Below are positions 7,740-16,271 of a DNA stretch of 17,905 bases, in pieces. The notes beneath the pieces were generated by a model. It did no database searches, had not been told where the DNA came from, and saw only the letters and a program-made list of their open reading frames with translations. The position numbers were made by a program, and so were the translations under genes. How positions within the stretch are numbered: position 1 is the stretch's first letter; the number at the start of each line of letters is the position of its first letter. Where the stretch lies: the NCBI RefSeq assembly GCF_040222615.1, contig NZ_JAVKCQ010000181.1:1-17905 (forward strand), given 5' to 3'. This DNA comes from Haliea sp040222615. GTDB taxonomy: Bacteria > Pseudomonadota > Gammaproteobacteria > Pseudomonadales > Halieaceae.

Positions 7740-9089
7740 CTACTTTACCTCCAGCCGCAAGCGGCCCGTGGCCAGCCGTGCGTCCAGCAGGTCGCCCGGT
7801 GCGACTTCTTCTGCGTCACGGATCACCCGCCCATCCCCATCCGTGAGTATGCTGTAACCCCGGTTCAGGGTGGCCAGGGGGCTGACGGAATCCAGCAGCT
7901 GTGACAGGTGGGACAGCCGTGTGCCGGCGTCCTGCAGGGTGCCCCGCATTCCCCGCTGCATCCTCTGCTCCAGCTGTGCCAACTGCTCCTGCAGGCTTCT
8001 GACACGGGTCGCGGGCGAGCGCGCCTGCAGGCGGCTTGCCAGCAGCAGCAGGCGACCGCGCTGGTCGCGCAGCAGGGCGCGCTGGGCGCGTCGCAGGCGC
8101 TGCTCCAGGTCATCCAGGCGCTGGGACTGCTCGCGCAGCAGATGTCCCGGGTGGCGCAGGCGTTCCCGCAGGTGCTGAAGTTCGCGGTTTGCCTGCCGCA
8201 GTTTGACCTGCATGCGTCCGGCGAGGGTGGATTCGAGTCGCGCCAGCTGCGCGGTCCACTCGCGCTGGTCCGGGCTCAGCAGCTCCGCGGCTGCGGAGGG
8301 GGTCGCCCCGCGCTGGTCGGCCACCAGGTCGGCGATGCTGACGTCGATCTCGTGGCCGACGGCGCTCACCACCGGCAGGGCGCTGGCGACAATGGCCCTG
8401 GCCACGATCTCCTCGTTGAAGGCCCACAGATCCTCCAGCGAGCCGCCGCCCCGGGTCACCAGCAGTGCATCCAGCTCTACCAGCCCCTCGGCCTGCCAGC
8501 GGTTGGCGCGCTCGATGGCCGAGCGGATTTCCGCGGCGGCGGTTTCGCCCTGCACCGGCACCGGCAACAGCATAATGGCCATGGCGGGGCAACGACGGCG
8601 CAAAACGGTCAGCACATCGTGAATTGCCGCGCCGGTAGGGGAAGTGATCACGCCCAGTTGCCGCACCTGGGCGGGCAGGGGGCGCTTCCGCGCGGCCTCG
8701 AATAATCCCTCGGCCAGCAGCTTGTCGCGCAGCCGCTCGAAGGCCGCCTGCAGGGCGCCGGCGCCCGCATGCTCCAGGTATTCCACGATCAGCTGGAACT
8801 CGCCGCGCCCCTCGTACAGGGATACCCGGCAGCGCAGGCGGATGGCCATGCCATTGGCGGGTGTCAGGCGCATATGCTGGTTGCGGTTGCGGAACATGGC
8901 GCAGCGCACCTGGGCGGCGCTGTCCTTGAGCGTGAAGTACCAGTGGCCGGAGGAGGGGGCGGCAAAATTGCTGATTTCGCCTTCCACCCACAGGTAATCG
9001 AAGTGGCTTTCCAGCAGACGCCGCGCTTCCCGGTTCAGCTGGCCTACGGTCAGGGTCGGCGGGGTGGCGGTAACGGGGTGTTGCGGCAC
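7740..9089 (-). CDS. xseA: exodeoxyribonuclease VII large subunit
   Basis: The large subunit of ExoVII pairs with several XseB small subunits and degrades single-stranded DNA from both ends in repair. From GTG 9089 it is 449 residues (E. coli 456). The N-terminal OB fold appears as LWVEGEISNFAAPSSGHWYF. The catalytic region has VITSPTGAAIHDVL, LLVTRGGGSLEDLWAFNEE and SAVGHEIDVSIADLVADQRG. A long Arg/Gln/Leu-rich coiled coil follows, and the end is LNRGYSIL...LRLEVK. An in-frame upstream ATG at 9167 would add residues unlike the family and overlap the guaB start, so GTG 9089 is preferred. It is divergent from guaB, as in E. coli. The small-subunit gene xseB is not in the window. Confidence 0.96.
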   Translation of the reverse strand: MPQHPVTATPPTLTVGQLNREARRLLESHFDYLWVEGEISNFAAPSSGHWYFTLKDSAAQVRCAMFRNRNQHMRLTPANGMAIRLRCRVSLYEGRGEFQLIVEYLEHAGAGALQAAFERLRDKLLAEGLFEAARKRPLPAQVRQLGVITSPTGAAIHDVLTVLRRRCPAMAIMLLPVPVQGETAAAEIRSAIERANRWQAEGLVELDALLVTRGGGSLEDLWAFNEEIVARAIVASALPVVSAVGHEIDVSIADLVADQRGATPSAAAELLSPDQREWTAQLARLESTLAGRMQVKLRQANRELQHLRERLRHPGHLLREQSQRLDDLEQRLRRAQRALLRDQRGRLLLLASRLQARSPATRVRSLQEQLAQLEQRMQRGMRGTLQDAGTRLSHLSQLLDSVSPLATLNRGYSILTDGDGRVIRDAEEVAPGDLLDARLATGRLRLEVK

Positions 9090-9098
9090 GGACTCTGG

Positions 9099-9128
9099 TT
9101 TACCTGTGGTGGTGAGAAGATTTATAAT
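9099..9128 (+). promoter_or_regulatory. guaBA promoter
   Basis: TTTACC (9099-9104), an 18-nt spacer and a perfect TATAAT (9123-9128) place the start near 9135, about 30 nt before guaB. The complementary strand of the same AT box reads TATAAA and could serve xseA, whose start is only 76 bp away, though no good -35 is visible for it. Confidence 0.65.
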
Positions 9129-9165
9129 TGCACGTTTAGCTGCAGCCTGCCAGCCGGAGACACCC

Positions 9166-10635
9166 ATGTTGCGTATCGCCCAGGAAGCCCTGACCTTTGA
9201 TGACGTGTTGCTGCTGCCCGGCTACTCGGAGGTGATTCCCAGCGACGTGTCCCTGCGCACCCGACTGACGCGCGCCATTGAGCTGAATATCCCGCTGGTG
9301 TCCGCCGCCATGGACACCGTCACCGAGGGGCGCCTGGCCATTGCCATGGCCCAGGAGGGCGGCATCGGCATCATTCACAAGAGCATGACCATCGCCGATC
9401 AGGCGGAGCAGGTGCGCCGGGTCAAGAAATTCGAGAGCGGCGTGGTCAAGGATCCGATCACTATCCAGCAGAATGCGACCCTGGCGGAACTGCGGGAGCT
9501 GACCGGCGCCCACGGTATCTCCGGCGTGCCGGTGCTCAACGGCGAGGACCTGGTAGGGATCGTCACCCGTCGCGACACCCGCTTCGAGTCCAACCCCGCC
9601 AAGCTGGTGTCGGAGATCATGACCCCCCGCGACAAGCTGGTCACGGTCAAGGAAGGTGCCAGCGCCGAAGAGGTGCAGCGCCTGCTGCACCAGTACCGCA
9701 TCGAGAAGATCCTGGTGGTCAATGACAAATTCGACCTCCGCGGCATGATTACCGTCAAGGACTTCGACAAGGCGGAGAGCTTTCCGCTGGCCTGCAAGGA
9801 CTCCTACGGCCAGTTGCGGGTGGGCGCCTCGGTGGGCACCAGCGCGGATACCGACGAGCGGGTCATTGCCCTGGTGCGCGCCGGTGTGGATGTGCTGGTC
9901 GTGGACACTGCCCACGGCCATTCCCGCAACGTGATTGATCGGGTGCGCATGATCAAGCGCGACTACCCGTCCATCCAGGTCATCGGTGGCAATATCGCCA
10001 CCGGCGCCGCCGCACTGGCGCTGGCTGAGGCGGGTGCGGATGCGGTCAAGGTCGGCATCGGCCCGGGCTCCATCTGTACCACCCGGATCGTCACCGGGAC
10101 CGGCGTGCCACAGATTACCGCCATCTCCAACGTGGTGGCCGCCCTGGAAGGCCGCGATATCCCGGTGATCTCCGACGGTGGTATCCGCTTCTCCGGCGAT
10201 ATCGCCAAGGCCCTGGTGGCCGGTGCCCACTCGGTGATGATGGGCAGCATGTTCGCCGGCACCGAAGAAGCGCCGGGCGAGGTGGAGCTGTTCCAGGGAC
10301 GTACCTACAAGGCCTACCGCGGCATGGGTTCACTGGGTGCCATGTCCCGCACCCAGGGTTCCTCGGACCGCTACTTCCAGGACGCGGGCAAGGGGGCGGA
10401 AAAGCTCGTGCCCGAAGGCATCGAGGGCCGTGTTCCCTACAAGGGCCCGGTATCAGCCATCATCCATCAGCTCATGGGTGGAGTGCGCTCCGCCATGGGC
10501 TACACGGGCAGTCGCACCATCGACGATATGCGCACCCGGCCCGAATTCGTCCGGGTCACCTCCGCCGGCATGTCCGAAAGTCATGTCCACGATGTCTCTA
10601 TCACCAAGGAAGCGCCCAACTATCCCGTGCGCTAG
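9166..10635 (+). CDS. guaB: inosine-5'-monophosphate dehydrogenase
   Basis: GuaB oxidises IMP to XMP with NAD+, the first committed step of GMP synthesis. It is 489 residues (E. coli 488) from ATG 9166, with GGAGA 5 nt upstream; a longer in-frame extension to 9064 is not family sequence. The N-terminus is LTFDDVLLLPGYSEV. Two CBS domains occupy about residues 93-205 (ISGVPVLNGEDLVGIVTRRD; ILVVNDKFDLRGMITVKD). The catalytic loop is GPGSICTTRIVTGTGVPQ with Cys304, and the flap has the GAMSRTQGSSDRYFQ segment. It is followed after 12 bases by guaA and probably cotranscribed with it. Confidence 0.98.
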   Translation: MLRIAQEALTFDDVLLLPGYSEVIPSDVSLRTRLTRAIELNIPLVSAAMDTVTEGRLAIAMAQEGGIGIIHKSMTIADQAEQVRRVKKFESGVVKDPITIQQNATLAELRELTGAHGISGVPVLNGEDLVGIVTRRDTRFESNPAKLVSEIMTPRDKLVTVKEGASAEEVQRLLHQYRIEKILVVNDKFDLRGMITVKDFDKAESFPLACKDSYGQLRVGASVGTSADTDERVIALVRAGVDVLVVDTAHGHSRNVIDRVRMIKRDYPSIQVIGGNIATGAAALALAEAGADAVKVGIGPGSICTTRIVTGTGVPQITAISNVVAALEGRDIPVISDGGIRFSGDIAKALVAGAHSVMMGSMFAGTEEAPGEVELFQGRTYKAYRGMGSLGAMSRTQGSSDRYFQDAGKGAEKLVPEGIEGRVPYKGPVSAIIHQLMGGVRSAMGYTGSRTIDDMRTRPEFVRVTSAGMSESHVHDVSITKEAPNYPVR

Positions 10636-10647
10636 GGCCGAATCTCC

Positions 10648-12225
10648 ATGACAGCAGATATCCACGCCAGCCGGATCCTTATTCTGGATTTCGGGTCCCA
10701 GTACACCCAGCTTATTGCCCGCCGGGTGCGGGAGGTCGGGGTGTACAGCGAAATCCGCGCCTTCGACATGAGCGAGAGCGAAATCCGCGCCTTCGCCCCC
10801 AGTGGCATTATCCTCTCCGGTGGCCCCGAGTCAGTGCCGGCGCCCGGCTCGCCGCGGGCACCGGATTGCGTGTTCGAGCTGGGGGTCCCGGTGCTCGGTA
10901 TTTGCTATGGCATGCAGACCATGGCGGCGCAGTTCGGCGGCAAGGTCTCGGCCTCGCCAACCAGCGAATTCGGTTACGCCCAGATCCGCCTGGTAAGCAC
11001 CACCGGACTGTTTCACGACATCCGCGACCACTTCGACAGTGCCGGCAACAGCCTGCTGGACGTCTGGATGAGTCACGGCGACAAGGTGGTCGAGCTACCG
11101 CCGGAATTCGAGCTGGTGGCCGCTACCGACAGCTGCCCCATCGCCGGCATGGCACACCGCAGCAAGCCGTTCTATGGCATCCAGTTTCACCCTGAAGTGA
11201 CCCATACCCTGCAGGGCAAGCGTATTTTTGAACACTTTGTTCTCGAGCTGTGCGGCTGCGATGCCCTGTGGACACCGGCCAACATTGTCGAGGATGCCAT
11301 CGCCCGGGTGCGGGATACCGTGGGCAGTGGCAAGGTCCTGCTGGGCTTGTCGGGCGGTGTGGATTCGTCGGTGGTGGCGGCCCTGTTGCACCGCGCCATC
11401 GGCGACCAGTTGACCTGCGTGTTTGTCGATAACGGCCTGCTGCGCCTGAACGAAGGTGACCAGGTAATGGAGATGTTCGCGCGCAATATGGGCGTCAAGG
11501 TCATTCGCGTCAATGCGGAAGACCTGTTCCTGGGCAAACTGGCCGGCGAGGCGGACCCGGAGGCAAAACGCAAGATTATCGGCAATACCTTTATCGAGGT
11601 GTTTGACGACGAAGCCACTAAACTGAAGGACGTGAACTGGCTGGCCCAGGGCACCATCTATCCAGACGTAATCGAATCCGCCGGCGCCAAAACCGGCAAG
11701 GCGCATGTGATCAAGTCCCACCACAATGTGGGCGGCCTGCCGGACGACATGGCCATGGAGCTCGTGGAGCCCCTGCGTGAATTGTTCAAGGATGAAGTGC
11801 GGCGCATTGGCCTGGAACTGGGCCTGCCCTACGACATGGTGTACCGCCATCCGTTCCCGGGCCCTGGCCTCGGCGTGCGGATTCTGGGCGAAGTGAAAAA
11901 GGAATACGCCGAGCTGCTGCGGCGCGCCGATGCAATCTTTATAGAAGAGCTGCACCGCGCGGACTGGTACCACAAAACGAGCCAGGCCTTTGCCGTGTTC
12001 CTGCCGGTGAAATCCGTGGGCGTGGTCGGTGATGGCCGCCGCTACGAGTGGGTGATCGCACTGCGTGCCGTGGAAACCGTGGATTTCATGACGGCGCGCT
12101 GGGCGCATTTACCCTATGAGTTGCTGGAAACCGTGTCCAACCGGATTATCAATGAAATCTCCGGGGTGTCGCGGGTAACCTATGACGTCAGCAGCAAGCC
12201 GCCGGCGACGATTGAGTGGGAGTGA
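10648..12225 (+). CDS. guaA: GMP synthase (glutamine-hydrolysing)
   Basis: GuaA converts XMP to GMP using ATP and ammonia from glutamine. It is 525 residues, the same as in E. coli. The class I glutamine amidotransferase domain (residues 1-200) has the catalytic triad Cys86 (GICYGMQ), His181 and Glu183 (FHPEVTH). The ATP-pyrophosphatase domain has the P-loop LSGGVDSS (235-241), and the dimerisation domain ends in the typical SSKPPATIEWE. The ATG at 10648 lacks a strong ribosome site, fitting coupling to guaB. With guaB it makes the complete IMP-to-GMP branch, and so also supplies the GTP pool. Confidence 0.98.
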   Translation: MTADIHASRILILDFGSQYTQLIARRVREVGVYSEIRAFDMSESEIRAFAPSGIILSGGPESVPAPGSPRAPDCVFELGVPVLGICYGMQTMAAQFGGKVSASPTSEFGYAQIRLVSTTGLFHDIRDHFDSAGNSLLDVWMSHGDKVVELPPEFELVAATDSCPIAGMAHRSKPFYGIQFHPEVTHTLQGKRIFEHFVLELCGCDALWTPANIVEDAIARVRDTVGSGKVLLGLSGGVDSSVVAALLHRAIGDQLTCVFVDNGLLRLNEGDQVMEMFARNMGVKVIRVNAEDLFLGKLAGEADPEAKRKIIGNTFIEVFDDEATKLKDVNWLAQGTIYPDVIESAGAKTGKAHVIKSHHNVGGLPDDMAMELVEPLRELFKDEVRRIGLELGLPYDMVYRHPFPGPGLGVRILGEVKKEYAELLRRADAIFIEELHRADWYHKTSQAFAVFLPVKSVGVVGDGRRYEWVIALRAVETVDFMTARWAHLPYELLETVSNRIINEISGVSRVTYDVSSKPPATIEWE

Positions 12226-12324
12226 CGGGCGACGACAGGCACTCACTGGTAACGTCTGGCATTGACAGGCAGTCATTCAATCCGGCGTCATTACTGCGTT
12301 ATTCGTTTTGGGTTCGGATCAATT

Positions 12325-12345
12325 ACCCGGAACTACCCGGTTTTT
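12325..12345 (+). terminator. possible terminator downstream of guaA
   Basis: ACCCGG-AACTA-CCCGGT can pair with one internal C-C mismatch and runs into TTTTTCTATTT. It lies 100 nt after the guaA stop. The 204-base gap 12226-12429 also holds an imperfect direct repeat of GACAGGCA-type sequence (12234-12247 and 12264-12277) and the hairpin at 12369; I see no gene in it. Confidence 0.4.
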
Positions 12346-12368
12346 CTATTTCAGCCTCAGGGCATCGA

Positions 12369-12397
12369 CAAGCAAGCTAGACGCTTGTTTGCGCTTT
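12369..12397 (+). terminator. second hairpin with short T-run downstream of guaA
   Basis: CAAGCAAGC-TAGAC-GCTTGTTTG (12369-12391) forms a 9-bp stem with one G-T pair and a 5-nt loop, followed by CGCTTTT. It is orientated for plus-strand transcription and sits just before the end of the convergent cupin gene. Confidence 0.4.
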
Positions 12398-12429
12398 TCT
12401 GGCCAGAATCCAGATTGATTGCTCTTTGG

Positions 12430-13263
12430 CTAATTCGCCAATATATCGTATGTATTGTCGCTGCGAATGTAGAGTGTCGATGCCTGCCCCGGATTGACTG
12501 CTATTTCGTGTACGACATGGTCCGTCGAGCCAAAATAACTACCGGGCTCGAGTTTCTTCATGGCTTGCTGATTTTTGTAGTCTATAGTTCCTTCAATAAC
12601 GATGGCCTTGAACTCATCCGCGTTGGTGCTGATTGTGCCCTCAAAGCTACCGGGAAGTTTCAGCATGGTGCCGCGCAAATTGCCTTCGGCGGCATCACCC
12701 CACAAGTAAGCGATCCGAACGTCGGATAAACTGTTTTCATCTTTACTGAATGAATCCAGCCAGACAATATTGGACGGGTGAACGTTCACTGGCCGCTCGC
12801 CATTATCGAATGCCTGCCCGGTAGGCTGAACAAGGTATGGGCCACTATTGATTTCGATGTAGGCGATGTTGCTTTTGCCGTTGGCCGCGGTCACATGTGC
12901 CTCGCCTGCGGGTTGTGTCCAGAATGATCCGGCAGGTAGCCACATGCTTTCTGCTGCTGGGTCATCGTTATGCAGTTCGCCCTGGATGACGACACCACGG
13001 TAGGTGATATTGTGAATGTGGGGCGGTGAAGAAAAGCCCTCGGGAAACTGCAGCAATATACCCGCTGCTGTATTCTTCGTTCTGTCGCCCCATAGATCTG
13101 CAGCTCTCGGGCCTTTGTCACCCCTGGCGGGGTTCAGATATCCCCAGGCTACGTCATCTACCGACACTACCTCTGATCGGGGTTCGGATATTTCGGCACG
13201 GGCAGTGAATGCCACGCTGAAAATGAGTAAAGGCAGTGCTGTACTTCTACTGATGTTCGTCAT
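12430..13263 (-). CDS. secreted double-cupin protein, DUF4437-like
   Basis: The product is 277 residues. MTNISRSTALPLLIFSVAFTARA is a Sec signal peptide with an ARA cleavage site, so the mature protein is exported. The body has two related cupin halves: the first contains DLWGDRTKNTAAGILL and PPHIHNITYRGVVIQGELHN, with the HxH metal-ligand motif; the second contains AYLWGDAAEGNLRG and FKAIVIEGTIDYK, lacking HxH but with a later DHVVHE. The pattern matches what I know of the DUF4437 family, whose activity I cannot name. The start ATG 13263 overlaps the SDR stop as ATGA and has GGGAGG 4 nt upstream. It is the last gene of the MDR-SDR-cupin operon. Confidence 0.85.
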   Translation of the reverse strand: MTNISRSTALPLLIFSVAFTARAEISEPRSEVVSVDDVAWGYLNPARGDKGPRAADLWGDRTKNTAAGILLQFPEGFSSPPHIHNITYRGVVIQGELHNDDPAAESMWLPAGSFWTQPAGEAHVTAANGKSNIAYIEINSGPYLVQPTGQAFDNGERPVNVHPSNIVWLDSFSKDENSLSDVRIAYLWGDAAEGNLRGTMLKLPGSFEGTISTNADEFKAIVIEGTIDYKNQQAMKKLEPGSYFGSTDHVVHEIAVNPGQASTLYIRSDNTYDILAN

Positions 13264-14066
13264 AAGCCTCCCAGAGTGTCTTCAATTACGCGTACGACAT
13301 CGGTGATTTTTTGTGGATTTAAAGCTTCCGGGTGGGGGGTGCTGAATTGTCCTGAGTCATTGTCAAAGTACTGTCCGGATGCGGCCGAAAATTCCTCTGT
13401 CAAGGCGGCTCGACAAAGAATGTCAGCGCCTTTTGCCAGGTCACCACCGGTGACGCCAAAGCCTTCCCTGACCATTTTACTACCGAGCATTGAGCCGGGG
13501 TTAACTGCAATAATGGCTGGCCCTTTACTATTCAATGCCTGCGATAAACGAATAGACCACATGGTGAGCGCCAGTTTGCTTTGCGCGTAGGCCTCGAATG
13601 CATCGGATATCTGAATACGGCCGGCCAGTGCTTCGGTGTTTACTGGAGACTGAGCGGCGGACGACAAACTGATCACGCGCCCGCTTCCCTCAAACAACGA
13701 TAGCAATCGCTGCGTTAGCAAATACGGGGCGATAGTATTCACTGCAAAGCGTACATCCAGTCCGTCTATGGTTGTCGGCTCTGCAACGCGAAAGACACCG
13801 GCATTGTTGATCAGTACATCGAGCTTTGCATGCTGTTGCGCTATCGCCTTGGCGAGCGTTTCCACATCGGCCATAATAGACAGGTCAGCCACATATTTTT
13901 CAACGAGCTCGCTATCCGCCTGCCCCGCCAGGTCGGTATACACCTGTTCAAGTTTTCTTGCGTCGCGCCCATGCAGCAGAACCTTGTGTCCCTGCGATAT
14001 CAATTCTCTCGCGGTTGCGAGGCCGATCCCATCGGTTGACCCGGTAACAAGAATTGTTTTTCGCAT
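13260..14066 (-). CDS. short-chain dehydrogenase/reductase (classical SDR)
   Basis: The product is 268 residues, an NAD(P)H-dependent oxidoreductase of unknown substrate. It has the cofactor motif TGSTDGIG (residues 8-15), NNAG (87-90), Asn110, a catalytic Ser in ISLSSAAQ (about 135) and YAQSK (Tyr160, Lys164), so the complete tetrad is present. HGRD after the second beta strand favours NADP(H). ATG 14066 is chosen because GGGAGG lies 7 nt upstream; the alternative GTG at 14081 would put the ribosome site inside the gene. It begins 27 bases after the MDR gene and overlaps the cupin gene by 4. Confidence 0.93.
   Translation of the reverse strand: MRKTILVTGSTDGIGLATARELISQGHKVLLHGRDARKLEQVYTDLAGQADSELVEKYVADLSIMADVETLAKAIAQQHAKLDVLINNAGVFRVAEPTTIDGLDVRFAVNTIAPYLLTQRLLSLFEGSGRVISLSSAAQSPVNTEALAGRIQISDAFEAYAQSKLALTMWSIRLSQALNSKGPAIIAVNPGSMLGSKMVREGFGVTGGDLAKGADILCRAALTEEFSAASGQYFDNDSGQFSTPHPEALNPQKITDVVRVIEDTLGGL
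13262..13273 (-). promoter_or_regulatory. ribosome binding site of the cupin gene, duplicate of the SDR site
   Basis: The 12 bases TGGGAGGCTTAT (minus strand) before the cupin start occur identically before the SDR start at 14069-14080. Both serve as strong Shine-Dalgarno sequences; the cupin ATG uses the final AT, the SDR ATG lies a few bases further on. Confidence 0.7.
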
Positions 14067-14093
14067 CAATAAGCCTCCCACGTGGCGGTGCGG

Positions 14094-15131
14094 TCAGAAA
14101 CCCTCAAGTACGATTTTTCCAATCGCACGGCCAGACTCCAGTTCAGAATGCGCCAGCTTGAGGTTCTGGGCATTAATGGTACCCAGTGTCTTACCCGCTG
14201 TCGTTTGAATGCTGCCCTGATCTACTAATTCCGAGACCCGGTTCAGCAGGTGGCCTTGCTCTTGCATATCCGCCGCCTGGAACATCGAGCGCGCGAACAT
14301 AAACTCCCAGTGCAATGAGAGGCTCTTGGGTTTCAGCTTTGCTACGTCAAACGTCTCCGGATCGTCGATCATCGCGATCTTGCCAAACGGTACGAGTAGC
14401 TCTGTATAGCTATCGAAATAGGATTGTGTGCCATTCAGACTGGCAACATGGGTAACCTGGCCTATACCGTCGCTCTGCATAAGTGCTTCGAGTTGCGGCT
14501 GCAGTGGCTTACTGTGATCTATGACATGATGGGCGCCAAGTTTTCTAACCCACGCGATTGAGCTTTCGCGAGATGCGGTCGCAATGATGGTGGCACCGGT
14601 GATTGATCTGGCAAGCTGTAGAAGGATAGAGCCCACGCCGCCAGCCGCGCCGACAACCAATATCACTTCTGCAGAGCGTGATGTGGCGTCCGGGTGTTGC
14701 TGCTGGATGCGCAGGTGCTCGAACAACAGTTCCCAGGCGGTGATGGTTGTCAGTGGAAGCGCAGCGGCCTCTGCATTGGAAAGGCTTTTCGGCTTGCGCC
14801 CCACCAGCCGCTCATCGACCAGCTGATACTCGGCATTCCCGCCCTGGCGATTGAGGTCGCCCGCATAGAACACCTGATCCCCCGGTTTGAACTGAGTAGC
14901 CGATTTACCAGTGGCCACCACCTCACCCACGGTGTCCCAACCGAGGACTTTGTACTGCCCGGGTTCGGGCGCGACATTCTGGCGGATTTTGTAATCCACC
15001 GGGTTTACCGCAATGGCATTCACCCTGATGAGCAGGTCACATCCCTCGGCATTGGGTTGGGGCAGCTCGATATCGAGCAAGGATTCCGGGTGGTCGATGG
15101 GCAGTGAGTGTTTATACGCGATCGCTTTCAT
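14094..15131 (-). CDS. zinc-independent medium-chain dehydrogenase / quinone oxidoreductase-like
   Basis: A 345-residue MDR-superfamily NADPH-dependent oxidoreductase. The N-terminal GroES-like domain has VNPVDYKIRQ where zinc alcohol dehydrogenases carry the catalytic Cys, so catalytic zinc is absent. The Rossmann domain has VVGAAGGVGSILLQLA (GxxGxxG at 161-167). It ends with the typical HSELESGRAIGKIVLEGF. The overall look is that of the zinc-binding-alcohol-dehydrogenase-like family 1 (YhdH/quinone reductase relatives). GGAGA lies 6 nt before ATG 15131. It is the first gene of the three-gene operon, and its start faces the LysR gene across 103 bp, so regulation by that protein is likely. 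Confidence 0.93.
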   Translation of the reverse strand: MKAIAYKHSLPIDHPESLLDIELPQPNAEGCDLLIRVNAIAVNPVDYKIRQNVAPEPGQYKVLGWDTVGEVVATGKSATQFKPGDQVFYAGDLNRQGGNAEYQLVDERLVGRKPKSLSNAEAAALPLTTITAWELLFEHLRIQQQHPDATSRSAEVILVVGAAGGVGSILLQLARSITGATIIATASRESSIAWVRKLGAHHVIDHSKPLQPQLEALMQSDGIGQVTHVASLNGTQSYFDSYTELLVPFGKIAMIDDPETFDVAKLKPKSLSLHWEFMFARSMFQAADMQEQGHLLNRVSELVDQGSIQTTAGKTLGTINAQNLKLAHSELESGRAIGKIVLEGF

Positions 15132-15174
15132 GCTTAGTCTCCAGTGATTGAGTAACTGGGGTGCAGGATAGCGC

Positions 15175-15202
15175 TTGATTATGGCGCTATATACAGCATA
15201 AT
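15175..15202 (+). promoter_or_regulatory. LysR/MDR divergent control region: promoter and inverted repeat
   Basis: ATTATG (15178-15183) and CATAAT (15197-15202) form an inverted repeat with a 13-nt centre, containing a T-N11-A match (15179/15191), the LysR-type box pattern. TTGATT (15175-15180), a 16-nt gap and CATAAT (15197-15202) also make a reasonable plus-strand promoter for the regulator, so a bound LysR would cover its own promoter. Confidence 0.45.
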
Positions 15203-15234
15203 GAGCGAAACATTATCAAAAAATATTGGATAAG

Positions 15235-16170
15235 ATGCTATTAGAAGACTTGCAAGTCGTACTCAAAGTGGCGGAGTTTCGCAGCATTACCGCAGCCGCC
15301 ACGCATCTGGATATGCGCACGGCAACGGCCAGTGCCGCACTGAAGCGGGCCGAGGAAGCACTGGGTGCAGAGTTGTTTATTCGCACCACGAGGCAGCTTC
15401 GCCTTTCGAGTGCCGGTGAACGCTATATTCCTCAGTGCCAGCAGGCGCTCTCCCTGCTGGAATCGGCCAGGCAAAATATGCGGGATGATCTGGATGTCGT
15501 CGAAGGGGAGCTGCGGTTGTCGCTCTCATCGGATTTGGGACGCAACCTCGTGATTCCCTGGCTCGATGACTTTATGCTGACTTACCCTGAAGTCAGCTTA
15601 AAGCTGAATATCGGCGACAGTAACATCGACTTCTATCGCGATGCCGTCGACATTGCACTGCGCTACGGGTCACCCAGTGATGCCAGCCTCTACGGATTCA
15701 AAATTTGCAATGCCCCTGCATTTTTGTGCGCAACCCTTGACTACCTTGAATCGCAAGGGACCCCGAAACACCCTCACGATCTGGCGGCCCACAACGGCTT
15801 ATTTTACCAGTTACACGACATTATCTATGATGATTGGACTTTCACGCGCGATTCCACGGACTACAAAATCAAAATGAGCGGAGATCGCGCTGCCAACGAC
15901 GGCGAGCTGGTCAGGCGCTGGTGTGTTGCGGGTAAAGGCTTGGCTATCAAGTCCTGCCTGGATATGTCGAACGATTTGCTATCAGGTAAAGTGGTAAACG
16001 TTATGCCCGAGTTTCAACCACGCGCAACGGAACTCTGGTTGATTTGCCCGAGCAGGCAATCCATTACCCCGGCGGTGCGCCTGCTCCGGGATATGTTGCG
16101 GGAAAAGTGCAAAGAAGTATTGAGACTCCTGATAGCGCGCGGGTTGTTGGATGAGAGCGTTCTTGCTTAG
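15235..16170 (+). CDS. LysR-family transcriptional regulator
   Basis: A 311-residue regulator. The N-terminal winged helix-turn-helix (residues 1-60) reads AEFRSITAAATHLDMRTATA then LGAELFIRTTRQLRLSSAGE, and the LysR substrate-binding domain follows (about 88-300; VVEGELRLSLSSDLGRNLVIPWL). This looks like the subgroup that controls divergent oxidoreductase genes. ATG 15235 is preferred: GGATAAG precedes it and homology starts there; the upstream in-frame TTG 15226 has no ribosome site. Divergent placement implies control of the MDR-SDR-cupin operon, with an effector probably related to an electrophile or carbonyl substrate (inference). Confidence 0.93.
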   Translation: MLLEDLQVVLKVAEFRSITAAATHLDMRTATASAALKRAEEALGAELFIRTTRQLRLSSAGERYIPQCQQALSLLESARQNMRDDLDVVEGELRLSLSSDLGRNLVIPWLDDFMLTYPEVSLKLNIGDSNIDFYRDAVDIALRYGSPSDASLYGFKICNAPAFLCATLDYLESQGTPKHPHDLAAHNGLFYQLHDIIYDDWTFTRDSTDYKIKMSGDRAANDGELVRRWCVAGKGLAIKSCLDMSNDLLSGKVVNVMPEFQPRATELWLICPSRQSITPAVRLLRDMLREKCKEVLRLLIARGLLDESVLA

Positions 16171-16271
16171 TTTTTCGCCAAAACAGCGGTATCAGATCTG
16201 TTCAGGCCAAAACCGCCCGATATTGTAAGCCTGACAAGCCCCGGCGAGCCTCGACTCCGCCGCCATCTACC

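Noticed and set aside
9127..9143. PurR-like operator near the guaB promoter
   Set aside because: Only about half the positions of the PurR consensus match (mainly ACGTTT), and the symmetry is poor.
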